64,000 nucleotides of DNA from contig NZ_CAJTQJ010000001.1 in assembly GCF_910578695.1 (NCBI RefSeq), positions 1 to 64,000 on the forward strand, read 5' to 3'. Origin of the DNA: an uncultured Brachyspira sp. GTDB lineage: Bacteria > Spirochaetota > Brachyspiria > Brachyspirales > Brachyspiraceae. The position numbers were made by a program, and so were the translations under genes. Under the pieces are notes generated by a model that was given only the letters and a program-made list of their open reading frames with translations, had not been told where the DNA came from and did not search any database. Below are positions 35,690-45,031 of this stretch, in pieces (position 1 is the first letter of the stretch; every line of letters begins with the position of its first letter).

Positions 35690-35744
35690 TAATTATTATT
35701 TAATTATTCTTCAATTATTATTTAATTATTCTTCAATTATTATT
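35690..35744. repeat. 22-base tandem repeat, about 2.5 copies
   Basis: Unit close to CAATTATTATTTAATTATTC plus TT. Copies lie at about 35690-35711 and 35712-35733, and a partial one runs into the last codons of the DUF4241 gene. Confidence 0.6.
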
Positions 35745-36939
35745 CCTGCAAATCAATAAATATAGTATAAAAAGCACATATATCATCATTTTCATCATAA
35801 GCAAAATATGAAGGATAATAACCGTCTCCATAACCGCTTGAAAATAATACTATATTCAAATCACTTTCAGGAATATTCCAATTAAGCCAATCGCCATATT
35901 GAGACTGATATTTAGGATTTTTTTTAGCATTATCTTCTAATAAATCTGCAAATAAATCATCATATCTATTGTCAAAATTTCCTCCGCTTTCTTCTTCAAG
36001 TTTTTTTTCATATTCCAAATATTTTTTAGCCGCCTCATAATCGCATACACAGCCCATACCAGCATCTACAGGATATCCGAAAAAATCTCCTTCTTCTGCT
36101 TCAGATAAATTTTCTTCGCCAGATACAGCAAGCTCATATCTTTTAGGCTTATTATCAGAGAAAGAAACTTTAATCATAGAAATTCTCTCTTCATCTTTTA
36201 TTATAAGAAGAGTTACTTTATACTTATCAGGTTTTACAGTTTGAATAAAAGGAGAAATGTCATCTTCATATAAATAAGCTAAAGGATCGCAGGCTATTAT
36301 TTTTCCTGTTGTTAAATTAATTTCCCCTATATCCAATATATCAAGTTCTGTATCATTAAATTTTTTATCTCTAAAAGGCTTATCCAAATCAAAATTAGGT
36401 ACAAGCAAATGCTTTACTTTACTAAATTCTTTTTCAAAATTTTTGTTCATATTCTTTTCCTTGTATTTTACTCCAATATTTTTTATATGCTGTATATGTA
36501 TTCCTATATGTCCAATACCTAATATTACAGCAGAAATTAAAAGATATATATTTTTTCCATATATAGCAAGCATTAAAAATGACATAATAGGCAGAATGAA
36601 AATTCCTATATAAAAAATTAAGAATCTTCTGTAAAAATCTGATAGTTTTCTTTCACTATAAAAATAGCGTATCCAACAGTATTCATACATAAGCATTAAT
36701 AAAAATGCCGAAATAAGATAATAAGTATGATTTGTATTAGAATTATCAAAAATTAAAAGACATATTGTAGTTAAAAATTGCCCTAATCTTTCAAGTATCT
36801 TTAATATTTTATTTTCATTTTCACTTTCAAAAACATATTTATAAGGCTTTTTAATTAAATAAATAATATTTGGTATGAATAGTAATATCAAAAATATAAG
36901 TCCTATATACGAAAACTTTAAATGCTCTATCATTGCCAT
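35740..36939 (-). CDS. Membrane protein with C-terminal DUF4241 domain
   Basis: A 399-residue protein. The N-terminal 150 residues hold four or five membrane helices. The remainder matches DUF4241: DIGEINLTTGKIIACDPLAYL, GYPVDAGMGCVCDYEAAKKY, WLNWNIPESDLNIVLFSSGYGDG and a closing AFYTIFIDLQE. DUF4241 proteins are usually soluble and appear in contexts suggestive of immunity genes, though their activity is unknown. Fusion to a membrane domain is unusual. It lies 37 bases after the methyltransferase gene and is probably co-transcribed. Confidence 0.7.
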   Translation of the reverse strand: MAMIEHLKFSYIGLIFLILLFIPNIIYLIKKPYKYVFESENENKILKILERLGQFLTTICLLIFDNSNTNHTYYLISAFLLMLMYEYCWIRYFYSERKLSDFYRRFLIFYIGIFILPIMSFLMLAIYGKNIYLLISAVILGIGHIGIHIQHIKNIGVKYKEKNMNKNFEKEFSKVKHLLVPNFDLDKPFRDKKFNDTELDILDIGEINLTTGKIIACDPLAYLYEDDISPFIQTVKPDKYKVTLLIIKDEERISMIKVSFSDNKPKRYELAVSGEENLSEAEEGDFFGYPVDAGMGCVCDYEAAKKYLEYEKKLEEESGGNFDNRYDDLFADLLEDNAKKNPKYQSQYGDWLNWNIPESDLNIVLFSSGYGDGYYPSYFAYDENDDICAFYTIFIDLQE

Positions 36940-36976
36940 ATTTCTTTAATATTCTTAAATATAGGAAATAATAAGC

Positions 36977-37699
36977 TTATTTTTTAGATAATGCAAATAT
37001 ATTAAATCTTAATTCATTATTTGAATATCCTTTTACATTTTGCTCTTCAATAATAATTTTTCTAAAACCTAAATGTGATATATAACTAAATATTTCTTCT
37101 TCACTGAAAAATAAATGATTTAAATATGAGTATTTTTTTTCATATTCTTCTTTAGTCATTCCAGCCATTCTAATTTTATGGTATTCGCTCTCTTTTTCTA
37201 TGTTATTTAAATCCAATAATACTAAATCCCCATTTACTTGAAGCAAATTATATAACTTATCAATAAGTAAGAAAGCATACTCTTTATTTTTAAAATACTG
37301 AAAGGCACTATTTGAAAATATTAAATCAAAATAATCATTTTTGTATAATCTATCAATATCAATAGCCTCTATACAATTAAAGTTTTCCGCATTAAAAATA
37401 AGTTTAGCTATATTTATAAGATTTTGAGAATAATCTATACCATATATTTTTGATTCTTTATTTAATAAAGATTCCATAGCTTTTAAAAAAGCTCCTGCTC
37501 CACATCCTATTTCTAATATACTTTTTTTATTATTAATATCATTAACACTCATACAAACATGTTTTGCATACGCTACCCAACTATCAGCATCTAGTACTTT
37601 ACCAGATGAATCAAAACCATCAATAGATATTAAATCTGATAGAGTTAAATTAGAATAATCAATATCTTTTCCTTTTTTCTCCCAAATATCTTTCCACAT
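36977..37699 (-). CDS. Class I SAM-dependent methyltransferase
   Basis: A 240-residue protein with the SAM loop SILEIGCGAGAFLKAME, acidic loop IYGIDYSQNLINIA and FDLIFSNSAFQYF. The end (AGMTKEEYEKKYSYLNHLFF) suggests a small-molecule or sugar substrate, not rRNA. Substrate unknown. A perfect consensus promoter lies 200 bases upstream, and a heptanucleotide repeat occupies the intervening leader. First gene of a unit with the DUF4241 protein. Confidence 0.8.
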   Translation of the reverse strand: MWKDIWEKKGKDIDYSNLTLSDLISIDGFDSSGKVLDADSWVAYAKHVCMSVNDINNKKSILEIGCGAGAFLKAMESLLNKESKIYGIDYSQNLINIAKLIFNAENFNCIEAIDIDRLYKNDYFDLIFSNSAFQYFKNKEYAFLLIDKLYNLLQVNGDLVLLDLNNIEKESEYHKIRMAGMTKEEYEKKYSYLNHLFFSEEEIFSYISHLGFRKIIIEEQNVKGYSNNELRFNIFALSKK

Positions 37700-37842
37700 A
37701 TTTATTATCCTTTGGTTTTTATTATAAATTTATAATGAATAAAAAATAGAAAATACAAAAAAGATACTGCATTTTTAGATGCAATAGCAAAATATAAATT
37801 TATCCCAGATGAATAATATGATTTTATATTTTTTATAAAAAT

Positions 37843-37890
37843 TAGACTGTAGACTGTAGACTGTAGACTGTAGACTGTAGACTGTAGACT
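37843..37890. repeat. Heptanucleotide tandem repeat, 6.9 copies
   Basis: Six full TAGACTG units plus six bases, all perfect. It begins about 12 bases downstream of the predicted transcription start of the methyltransferase gene. It is a strong candidate for slipped-strand length change. Confidence 0.95.
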
Positions 37891-37908
37891 TATAATAATC
37901 ATATTTTT

Positions 37909-37937
37909 ATTATATAATACTAACCTATTAATGTCAA
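37909..37937 (-). promoter_or_regulatory. Perfect consensus promoter before the heptamer repeat
   Basis: On the minus strand TTGACA (37937-37932), 17 bases, TATAAT (37914-37909). Transcription should start near 37902, giving a leader of about 200 bases that carries the repeat. Confidence 0.8.
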
Positions 37938-37971
37938 TAAATGAGTATTAATTATAAATAAAAAATTAAAC

Positions 37972-38334
37972 TTACTCTATATTATCTACATTTCTAGCAG
38001 CAACTATATCAACGCCTGCAGCATTTTTTACTACAATATCTCCAATATGAATAGGAGCTTTAACTTCTACAGTTTTCAAAGCCTCAAGACATTCATTAAT
38101 TTTTGCTTTGTCTATAGGCTCTTTAGTTTTTACTGGAAGCATTTTTAACTTTCCGTTTTTTACTTTTACTATAGAAGTAACCATTCTTACAGGATGTACT
38201 ATTTCATCTCTGGCATAAGTTTCGCCTCTTTTGCAGGTATTACCTATTATACTCATAACTTTAGTTCCTTCCAACTCTACAGACAAATCACAGCCCATAG
38301 GACAGCATATACAAGTTAATTCTTTTTTTTCCAT
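37972..38334 (-). CDS. DUF1667 protein of the glycerol cluster
   Basis: A 120-residue protein with four N-terminal cysteines in CICCPMGCDLSVEL and a later CKRGETYARDEIVHPVRM. DUF1667 proteins commonly sit with glycerol-3-phosphate oxidoreductases and may carry an Fe-S cluster. Here it is last in the glp unit, separated from the arginase-like gene by 102 bases that include an 8-base repeat (about 38395-38420). Electron-transfer role is inferred. Confidence 0.85.
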   Translation of the reverse strand: MEKKELTCICCPMGCDLSVELEGTKVMSIIGNTCKRGETYARDEIVHPVRMVTSIVKVKNGKLKMLPVKTKEPIDKAKINECLEALKTVEVKAPIHIGDIVVKNAAGVDIVAARNVDNIE

Positions 38335-38436
38335 ATTAATTTTATTTCCTTTTATTTTTCTTTAATACTACTATTTATTTTTCTTTAATTCTTTAATTCT
38401 ATAATTCTATAATTCTATAATTTTTAGTTATTATAA

Positions 38437-39309
38437 TTAATTAAATAAACTCAAATCAGCCATCATATTTTTAAGCATTATTTCAATTCTAGGAATATGC
38501 TCAGCTATAGTAAAACCTACAATTTCTTTCTCTTTTGCAATATCATTTATAATTCTTACAGCTTCATTTATTTTCATTCCATTAGGGACAACGCCTACAG
38601 CTGCTATTATTTCATTAGGATCAAGCACATCCAAATCAAAATGTATTAAAATTTTGTTAACTTTTAATTCTTTAATCCATTTTATTATACATTCGCTTGA
38701 ACTTTCTGTTTCTTTAGGCGAGAAATGTTTTATTCCGTACTCTTTTTGACGTTTTTTTATCTCATCTCTTTCCCAATCTCTAAGACCTACAAATAATATT
38801 TTATCAGGCGAAATTCTGCTTGGAAGCATAGAGCTTATATTTTTATCAGCGTACCCCATTAAGGCACTAACTGCCATAGCATGATATCCTGCATAAGTAT
38901 TATCTTCAGGCAAAGTAATATCAGGGTGAGCATCTATCCAAATTACAGCTGTATCATTATCATATTTTTTATTTAAGTATGTAAAAGGCACTGCACTTAC
39001 AGAACATTCGCCTCCGAAAGTTATTATTTTATCAGGATTATTTTTATTTAAAATATCCAATGCATTTTTAGTCTGAGATAATATAAAATCATAGTCTATA
39101 ATACCGTTTTTTATTTCTCTGTTTTCTATATCCAAAGAAACAGGCACTTCTATACTTTTATGATTATCATTTTGAGGTGCAAGTATGCTTAGCAATTTCG
39201 CTCCTATATAATAACCTCTTGATGAGTCTTCTGGCTTTAATTCTTTTATCCAATTAGATATTATGCCTCCCTGCCATTGAGGATAAATTAATCTTATAGT
39301 TTTATTCAT
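38437..39309 (-). CDS. Arginase/agmatinase-family protein with altered metal site
   Basis: A 290-residue ureohydrolase-fold protein. WIDAHPDI (Asp126, His128, Asp130) and HFDLDVLDP are kept as manganese ligands. The first motif, normally GGDHS, reads GGECS (99-103), so the metal-binding His is replaced by Cys102. Activity may be altered or the substrate may differ. It lies inside the glycerol operon, 17 bases after the FAD oxidoreductase, where no arginine pathway gene is present. Family is clear, function is not. Confidence 0.82.
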   Translation of the reverse strand: MNKTIRLIYPQWQGGIISNWIKELKPEDSSRGYYIGAKLLSILAPQNDNHKSIEVPVSLDIENREIKNGIIDYDFILSQTKNALDILNKNNPDKIITFGGECSVSAVPFTYLNKKYDNDTAVIWIDAHPDITLPEDNTYAGYHAMAVSALMGYADKNISSMLPSRISPDKILFVGLRDWERDEIKKRQKEYGIKHFSPKETESSSECIIKWIKELKVNKILIHFDLDVLDPNEIIAAVGVVPNGMKINEAVRIINDIAKEKEIVGFTIAEHIPRIEIMLKNMMADLSLFN

Positions 39310-39326
39310 TAATCATCTCCTAAAAA

Positions 39327-40601
39327 TTAATTATCTTCTATTTTAAATTCTATAGTTTTCAAATCTTTTTTTGACAGCATAGCCTTATCAAGCTTCACAG
39401 TTTCCATTTCTCCAGGAGCAAATATCAAATGCTTTTTATGTATCAGTCTCTCGCCGTCAAAATAAACATTTAAAAATTTATTTTTAAATATACTGCTTAC
39501 TCTAAATCTTACCATAACATAATCATCTATATTCTGCGTATTAATCATAGAAGGAACAGTATATCTTACTCCGCTTGAACATTTCAAAGAAATTGAGATT
39601 TTATCATCTTTTCTTTTATTTTTAAGAACATAAGAAGCAGCACTTCTTCCTGCAGTTTCAGCTTCCTCAGATACGAAATCAACTAAATCATGAACATGAA
39701 GTACATTGCCGCAGGAAAATACTCCGTCAATATTAGTTTCCAAACTTTCATTAACTATAGCACCTGAAGTTATAGGATTAATATCAACATTAATTCCCTT
39801 TGAAAGCTCATTTTCAGGTATAAGCCCTACAGATAAAAGCAAAGTATCGCAGGAGTAATATTCTTCAGTACCTTTAATAGGCTTCATATTCTCATCAACT
39901 TTAGCTATTGTAACGCCTTCAAGCCTGTCTTTTCCTTTAATATCAATAACTGTATGACTTAATTTTAAAGGTATATTAAAATCGTCCAAGCATTGAACTA
40001 TATTTCTTTTAAGCCCTCCTGAAAATGGAAGTATTTCAGCTACTACTTTTACTTTAGCACCCTCAAAAGTCATTCTTCTAGCCATAATAAGACCTATATC
40101 ACCTGAACCAAGTATAACAACTTCTTTTCCGGGCATATATCCTTCAATATTAACTAAATGCTGAGCAGCACCCGCAGAAAATATACCTGCAGGTCTGAAT
40201 CCGGGTATATTCAAAGCCCCTCTTGAACGCTCCCTGCAGCCCATAGCAAGTATTACGGTTTTAGTATTTATATCAATTAAGCCTTCTTCTTTATTTATAT
40301 ATGTGATTTTTTTTGTTTTATCATCATTAACAGCTATATCCAAAACCATAGTATTAAGTTTATAGCTTATATTCAAATTAATAAGTTTTTCTATAAATCT
40401 ATAAGCATATTCAGGTCCTGTAAGCTCCTCTCCAAATCTATGAAGCCCAAAGCCGTTATGTATGCATTGATTGAGTATGCCTCCAAGTACTTCATCGCGT
40501 TCAAGCATAAGCAAATTATCTATGCCGTTTTCTTTTGCAGAAATAGCTGCAGCAAGTCCTGCAGGTCCTCCGCCTATAACAACTACATCATAATACTGCA
40601 T
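39327..40601 (-). CDS. FAD/NAD-dependent oxidoreductase of the glycerol operon
   Basis: A 424-residue flavoprotein. VVVIGGGPAGLAAAISAKENG is read in part as the FAD-binding motif, and GKEVVILGSGDIGLIMARRM as the NAD-binding loop. ILNQCIHNGFGLHRFG is typical of the oxidoreductases that accompany GlpA-like proteins and DUF1667. It probably passes electrons from glycerol-3-phosphate oxidation to NAD or another carrier. It starts two bases after the GlpA-like gene ends. Confidence 0.88.
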   Translation of the reverse strand: MQYYDVVVIGGGPAGLAAAISAKENGIDNLLMLERDEVLGGILNQCIHNGFGLHRFGEELTGPEYAYRFIEKLINLNISYKLNTMVLDIAVNDDKTKKITYINKEEGLIDINTKTVILAMGCRERSRGALNIPGFRPAGIFSAGAAQHLVNIEGYMPGKEVVILGSGDIGLIMARRMTFEGAKVKVVAEILPFSGGLKRNIVQCLDDFNIPLKLSHTVIDIKGKDRLEGVTIAKVDENMKPIKGTEEYYSCDTLLLSVGLIPENELSKGINVDINPITSGAIVNESLETNIDGVFSCGNVLHVHDLVDFVSEEAETAGRSAASYVLKNKRKDDKISISLKCSSGVRYTVPSMINTQNIDDYVMVRFRVSSIFKNKFLNVYFDGERLIHKKHLIFAPGEMETVKLDKAMLSKKDLKTIEFKIEDN

Positions 40602-40603
40602 TT

Positions 40604-42037
40604 TTACTCCTTATTATATCCTATAACTATTTCAGAACCTTTTCCGCATTTAGTAATAGTTATAGGAGAAACATTAAGCTCGCGTGCTAATATCTCTATT
40701 ATTTTAGGAGAACAAAATCCTCCCTGACATCTTCCAAGCCCCGCTCTTACTCTTCTTTTTACTCCGTCAATAGATTTAGCTCCTATAGGGTTTTTTATAG
40801 CTTCTATTATCTCGCCTTCAGTAATTTTTTCGCATCTGCATATTATATGTCCGTATAAAGGATTTTCTTTTATAAGTTTATTTTTCTCATCATTGGAAAG
40901 AGAATTAAAATGAGTTATACCCTTTCTTGTTTCTATAAAATTTTCTTTCTTTTCAAAATTAGCTTTTTTGCTTACAATATCAGCTACCATAACACCAATG
41001 GCAGGAGAAGATGCAAGACCTGGGGATTCTATTCCTGCACAATCGAAAAATCCTTCGCAGTCTTCAAGTTCTTTTATTATAAATTCATGATTATCCTCAT
41101 GAGGACGAAGCCCGCAGAATGAAGTAATAACTTTATTATAAGGAATATTTTTTACAGTCATTTTTGATTTTTCTATAATCTGATTAAGCCCATCGGCAGT
41201 TGTATTTAATCCCTCTTTATCTTCTATATCAATAGCAGTAGGACCGAGCATTATATTGCCATGAGCTGTAGGAGTAACCAAAATACCTTTTCCAAGTTTT
41301 GTAGGAAGTGCAAATATTGTTGAAGTTACTAAATTATTAACTTCATTATCAAGAAGTATATAATCTCCTCTTCTTGGAGTAATATGTATTTTATTTTTAC
41401 TCATCATATTATGAAATTTATCAGCATAAACACCAGCAGCATTAATAATATACTTTGCTTTTATGATTCCATTATTAGTTTCTGCCTCAAATGTTCCGTC
41501 TGAAAGTTTTTTAATATTAATAACTTCAGTATCAAATTTAAACTCCGCTCCATTAGCATAAGCATTTTCAGCATAAGCAATATTCAAAATAAAAGGATCC
41601 ACTATACCGCTTGTAGGAGCATATAATGCGGCATATATATTATCATTAATATTAGGTTCTTTTTTATGAACTTCATCTCTGCTTAATATTTGAAGCCCCT
41701 CAGCTCCATTTTTTATTCCTCTTTCATATATAGCCGTCAAATTAGGCATATCTTCTTCATTACTGCATACTACCAAAGCACCATTTCTTCTAAAAGGCAC
41801 ATCAAGATCATTCGCTATTTTTTCCATCATCTTATTGCCTAAAACATTAAGTTTAGCCATAAGCGAACCTTCCTTAGCATCAAAGCCTGCATGCACTATT
41901 CCGCTGTTTGATTTTGAAGTGCCTGAACAAACATCCTCTCCCCTTTCAGCTACGCATATACTTGCCTTATATCTTGAAAGCTCTCTAGCAGATGAAGTGC
42001 CTGATACTCCTGCTCCTATTATTAGTATATCATACAT
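40604..42037 (-). CDS. glpA: GlpA-like glycerol-3-phosphate dehydrogenase with BFD-type domain
   Basis: A 477-residue protein. The N-terminal FAD domain (ILIIGAGVSGTSSARELSRY) is of the DAO/GlpA type, with GIVHAGFDAKEGSLMAKLNV and FCGLRPHEDNHEF. The C-terminal 90 residues form a BFD-like [2Fe-2S] domain: CRCEKITEGEI and RAGLGRCQGGFC. It oxidises glycerol-3-phosphate to dihydroxyacetone phosphate. The order glpF-glpK-this-FAD oxidoreductase supports the role. Whether the acceptor is NAD, ferredoxin or oxygen cannot be told from sequence. Confidence 0.87.
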   Translation of the reverse strand: MYDILIIGAGVSGTSSARELSRYKASICVAERGEDVCSGTSKSNSGIVHAGFDAKEGSLMAKLNVLGNKMMEKIANDLDVPFRRNGALVVCSNEEDMPNLTAIYERGIKNGAEGLQILSRDEVHKKEPNINDNIYAALYAPTSGIVDPFILNIAYAENAYANGAEFKFDTEVINIKKLSDGTFEAETNNGIIKAKYIINAAGVYADKFHNMMSKNKIHITPRRGDYILLDNEVNNLVTSTIFALPTKLGKGILVTPTAHGNIMLGPTAIDIEDKEGLNTTADGLNQIIEKSKMTVKNIPYNKVITSFCGLRPHEDNHEFIIKELEDCEGFFDCAGIESPGLASSPAIGVMVADIVSKKANFEKKENFIETRKGITHFNSLSNDEKNKLIKENPLYGHIICRCEKITEGEIIEAIKNPIGAKSIDGVKRRVRAGLGRCQGGFCSPKIIEILARELNVSPITITKCGKGSEIVIGYNKE

Positions 42038-42062
42038 AATATATATTCCTTTATTTTTTTAA

Positions 42063-43547
42063 TTATAAAGCCCAGTCTCTTGATCTCTCAACTGCTTTTT
42101 TCCAGCCCATATATTTTTTATTTCTATCTTCTTCAGAAAGCGAAGGATTAAATTCCCTCTCTAATTTCCAGCTGTCTGCAATCTCATTTTTATCTTTCCA
42201 AAATCCTACAGCAAGCCCAGCCAAATAAGCAGCACCCAAAGCAGTAGTTTCTATAATTTTAGGGCGAAGAACATTTGTATTTATAATATCAGATTGAAAC
42301 TGCATTAAAAAATTATCTCTGCATGCTCCTCCATCAACTTTTAATGAAGAAAGTTTTACTCCGCTGTCTGCCGCCATAGCGTCTATAACATCTTTACTTT
42401 GATATGCAATAGCCTCTTCGGCAGCTCTTATTATATGGCTTCTATTAACTCCTCTGGTAATGCCTATCAAACAGCCTCTTGCATACATATCCCAATAAGG
42501 AGCACCAAGCCCTGCAAATGCAGGCACTAAATAAACGCCGTTTGTATCTTTTACTTTTGATGCAAAATATTCAGTATCTTTTGCATCATTAAGAAGTCTC
42601 AATTCATCGCGAAGCCATTGTATAACAGCACCCGCTATAAATACAGAACCTTCCAAAGCATATTCTATTTTTCCTTTATATCCTATACCTATAGTAGTAA
42701 TAAGTCCGTTTTTGCTTAATATAAAATTCTCTCCTATATTCATAAGGATAAAACTTCCTGTACCATAAGTATTTTTAGTATCCCCTTTATTAAATCCAGC
42801 CTGTCCGAATAATGCCGCCTGCTGATCTCCTGCTATTCCTGATATAGGTACTTCCTTTCCATTAATATTAGCATATCCGTAAATGCAAGAAGAATCTTTT
42901 ACTTCGGGAAGCATACTTATAGGTATATTCAATTCTTTTAAAATATTTTCGTCCCATTTAAGTTCTTTAATATTATATATCATAGTTCTTGATGCATTAG
43001 TATAATCTGTAATATGAACTTTACCGCCTGTTAGCTTCCATACAAGCCAAGTATCTATTGTACCGAAAAGTAATTCTCCTTTATCAGCCTTTTCTCTGGC
43101 GCCTGAAACATTATCTAGTATCCATTTTATTTTAGTGCCTGAAAAATAAGCATCAATCACCAAACCTGTATTTTCTCTTATATATGAATCAAATCCTTTT
43201 TTCTTTAATTCATCGCATATATAAGCTGTTCTTCTGCATTGCCAAACTATAGCATTATAAATAGGCTCTCCTGTATTTTTATCCCATACAACAGTAGTTT
43301 CTCTTTGATTTGTAATACCTATAGCTGCTATCTCTTCAGGCTTAATATCTGCAATCTGTATAGCTTCCTGCAAAACTCCGAACTGAGTAGCCCAAATTTC
43401 AGAAGCATTATGCTCAACCCAGCCCTCATTAGGATAAATTTGCGTAAATTCTTTCTGGGCAGAAGATACAATATTCTGATAATAATCAAATACTATAGCT
43501 CTGCTGCTTGTTGTGCCTTGATCTATTGCAACTACATATTTTGCCAT
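42063..43547 (-). CDS. glpK: Glycerol kinase
   Basis: A 494-residue FGGY-family kinase. YVVAIDQGTTSSRAIVFD is the phosphate-binding start, followed by GITNQRETTVVWDKNTG, the IVWQCRRT segment, GIAGDQQAALFGQ and LKVDGGACRDNFLMQFQSD (read in part). It phosphorylates glycerol imported by GlpF, trapping it as glycerol-3-phosphate. Full length. It begins 32 bases after glpF. Confidence 0.97.
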   Translation of the reverse strand: MAKYVVAIDQGTTSSRAIVFDYYQNIVSSAQKEFTQIYPNEGWVEHNASEIWATQFGVLQEAIQIADIKPEEIAAIGITNQRETTVVWDKNTGEPIYNAIVWQCRRTAYICDELKKKGFDSYIRENTGLVIDAYFSGTKIKWILDNVSGAREKADKGELLFGTIDTWLVWKLTGGKVHITDYTNASRTMIYNIKELKWDENILKELNIPISMLPEVKDSSCIYGYANINGKEVPISGIAGDQQAALFGQAGFNKGDTKNTYGTGSFILMNIGENFILSKNGLITTIGIGYKGKIEYALEGSVFIAGAVIQWLRDELRLLNDAKDTEYFASKVKDTNGVYLVPAFAGLGAPYWDMYARGCLIGITRGVNRSHIIRAAEEAIAYQSKDVIDAMAADSGVKLSSLKVDGGACRDNFLMQFQSDIINTNVLRPKIIETTALGAAYLAGLAVGFWKDKNEIADSWKLEREFNPSLSEEDRNKKYMGWKKAVERSRDWAL

Positions 43548-43579
43548 AATTAAAACTCCTTTATAAAATTTATTAAATT

Positions 43580-44320
43580 TTATTTTTTAGCAAATATTCT
43601 GCCTATTGTAAAATCATAAATAATAGCTCCTAATACACCTCCGACTATAGGGGCAATTACAGGAACAAGCCATATATTAGAAGCATCGGTAAATCCGTTA
43701 TTTTTAAACCCTGCTGCTGCAGCAAAAAGTCTTGGTGCTAAATCACGGGCAGGATTAATAGCATATCCATGCATAAACCCAAATGACATGCCAATAGCAA
43801 TAATTATTAAGCCTACGATTATAGGACCTAAATTAGAGCCTGCAGGAATGTTATCTGCATCTCCTGTAGCTAATATTAAAAATACCAAAAGAAATGTTCC
43901 TACTACTTGGTCTACAAAACCATATAAAAATCCTGAAACTGCAGGAAAAGTTGCAAATACTCCTGCTGTATTTTCAAAATAAGGGTCTATTTCTATCCAT
44001 TTTCCATAATAAACAGCAAATACTATAGCAGCACCGATAAAAAATCCTATCATCTGAGCTAATATATAATACCAAACCTTAGCCCATTGAAATCTCCCTG
44101 TTGCAGCTAATGCCAATGTAACAGCAGGATTCAAATGTGCTCCGCTTATTTTTCCAGATGCATATATTCCAAATGTTACAGCTAATCCCCAAGCTATATG
44201 TATATTAATAGCCGCACCATTACTGCCTATAACTACAGAAGCAACAACTCCTAAGCCGAATAATGCTATAATCATAGAGCCTATTATTTCTGATAAAAAT
44301 TCATATCTTTTCCTATACAC
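43580..44320 (-). CDS. glpF: Glycerol facilitator (aquaglyceroporin)
   Basis: A 246-residue MIP-family channel with six helices and two NPA loops, GAHLNPAVTLAL and GYAINPARDLAPRLF. The Asp after the second NPAR favours glycerol transport. It precedes glpK. The upstream rubrerythrin gene ends 28 bases before, so the operon may begin with rubrerythrin. Confidence 0.94.
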   Translation of the reverse strand: MYRKRYEFLSEIIGSMIIALFGLGVVASVVIGSNGAAINIHIAWGLAVTFGIYASGKISGAHLNPAVTLALAATGRFQWAKVWYYILAQMIGFFIGAAIVFAVYYGKWIEIDPYFENTAGVFATFPAVSGFLYGFVDQVVGTFLLVFLILATGDADNIPAGSNLGPIIVGLIIIAIGMSFGFMHGYAINPARDLAPRLFAAAAGFKNNGFTDASNIWLVPVIAPIVGGVLGAIIYDFTIGRIFAKK

Positions 44321-44348
44321 AATGCTATCCTCCGTAAAATATAATTTT

Positions 44349-44846
44349 TTAATTGATTCCGCCTACTGTATAATGCTCGCATACAGGACATTTATTAGGA
44401 GATTTTTCCTCATTATGAATATATCCGCATTTATGACATTGCAGTTTTGATGAATGACTTTCATCTCCTTTTAAAAAATTTTCAAACATTATCTTATGTA
44501 TGCCTTCTATATTGGCTACTTGTTCAAATAATACAGCAATATCATTAAAGCCTTCTTTTTTAGCAATTTCTGCAAAATTTAAATACATCTCTGAAGATTC
44601 ATAAGTTTCTCCATTAATAGTATCAATTAAATTCTCATCTTTAGATAAAATTCCATAATAATGCTCAAACCATAATTTACCATGCTCCCTTTCATTTCTT
44701 GAGGCTTTCTCATAAGCTAATGCTAGATTCTCCATTCCCTCCTCTCTGGCTTTTTCAGCATAATAAAGATATTTGCATACTGTAACAGCTTCATTAATAA
44801 AAGCTTTTTTTAGATTTTCTGCTGTTTTTGAATTTTTTAATTCCAT
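44349..44846 (-). CDS. Rubrerythrin
   Basis: A 165-residue protein with a ferritin-like diiron four-helix domain (EAVTVCKYLYYAEKAREEG, NEREHGKLWFEHYYG, EIAKKEGFNDIAVLFE) and a C-terminal rubredoxin-like site, CHKCGYIHNE and CPVCEHY. It reduces hydrogen peroxide, protecting anaerobes from oxygen. The frame reaches a TTG at 44861, but ATG at 44846 with GGGG upstream is more likely. It leads into glpF on the same strand. Confidence 0.94.
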   Translation of the reverse strand: MELKNSKTAENLKKAFINEAVTVCKYLYYAEKAREEGMENLALAYEKASRNEREHGKLWFEHYYGILSKDENLIDTINGETYESSEMYLNFAEIAKKEGFNDIAVLFEQVANIEGIHKIMFENFLKGDESHSSKLQCHKCGYIHNEEKSPNKCPVCEHYTVGGIN

Positions 44847-45031
44847 TTTTATTGCCCCCAATATTTTTATTTTTTCTGATATAATAAATAGTATAGAAAT
44901 TTTATTATGTATTACTATAAAAATCTATTTTTTTATTAATATTATTGATATATAAATTGAGTTAATAATATATTAAAATTTGAATATTTTAAATAAAAAA
45001 ATTAAATATATATTTATTATTTTTATTATGT

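Noticed and set aside
37705..37902. 65-residue minus-strand frame with a repeated LQSTVYS peptide
   Set aside because: It arises from reading the heptamer repeat and leader DNA, lacks a ribosome site and would shift frame with any copy change; it lies in the leader of the methyltransferase gene.
44847..45031. PerR/Fur-like box before rubrerythrin
   Set aside because: Several TTAT/ATAA stretches occur, but spacing does not match a 7-1-7 palindrome and such motifs are expected by chance at this A/T content.
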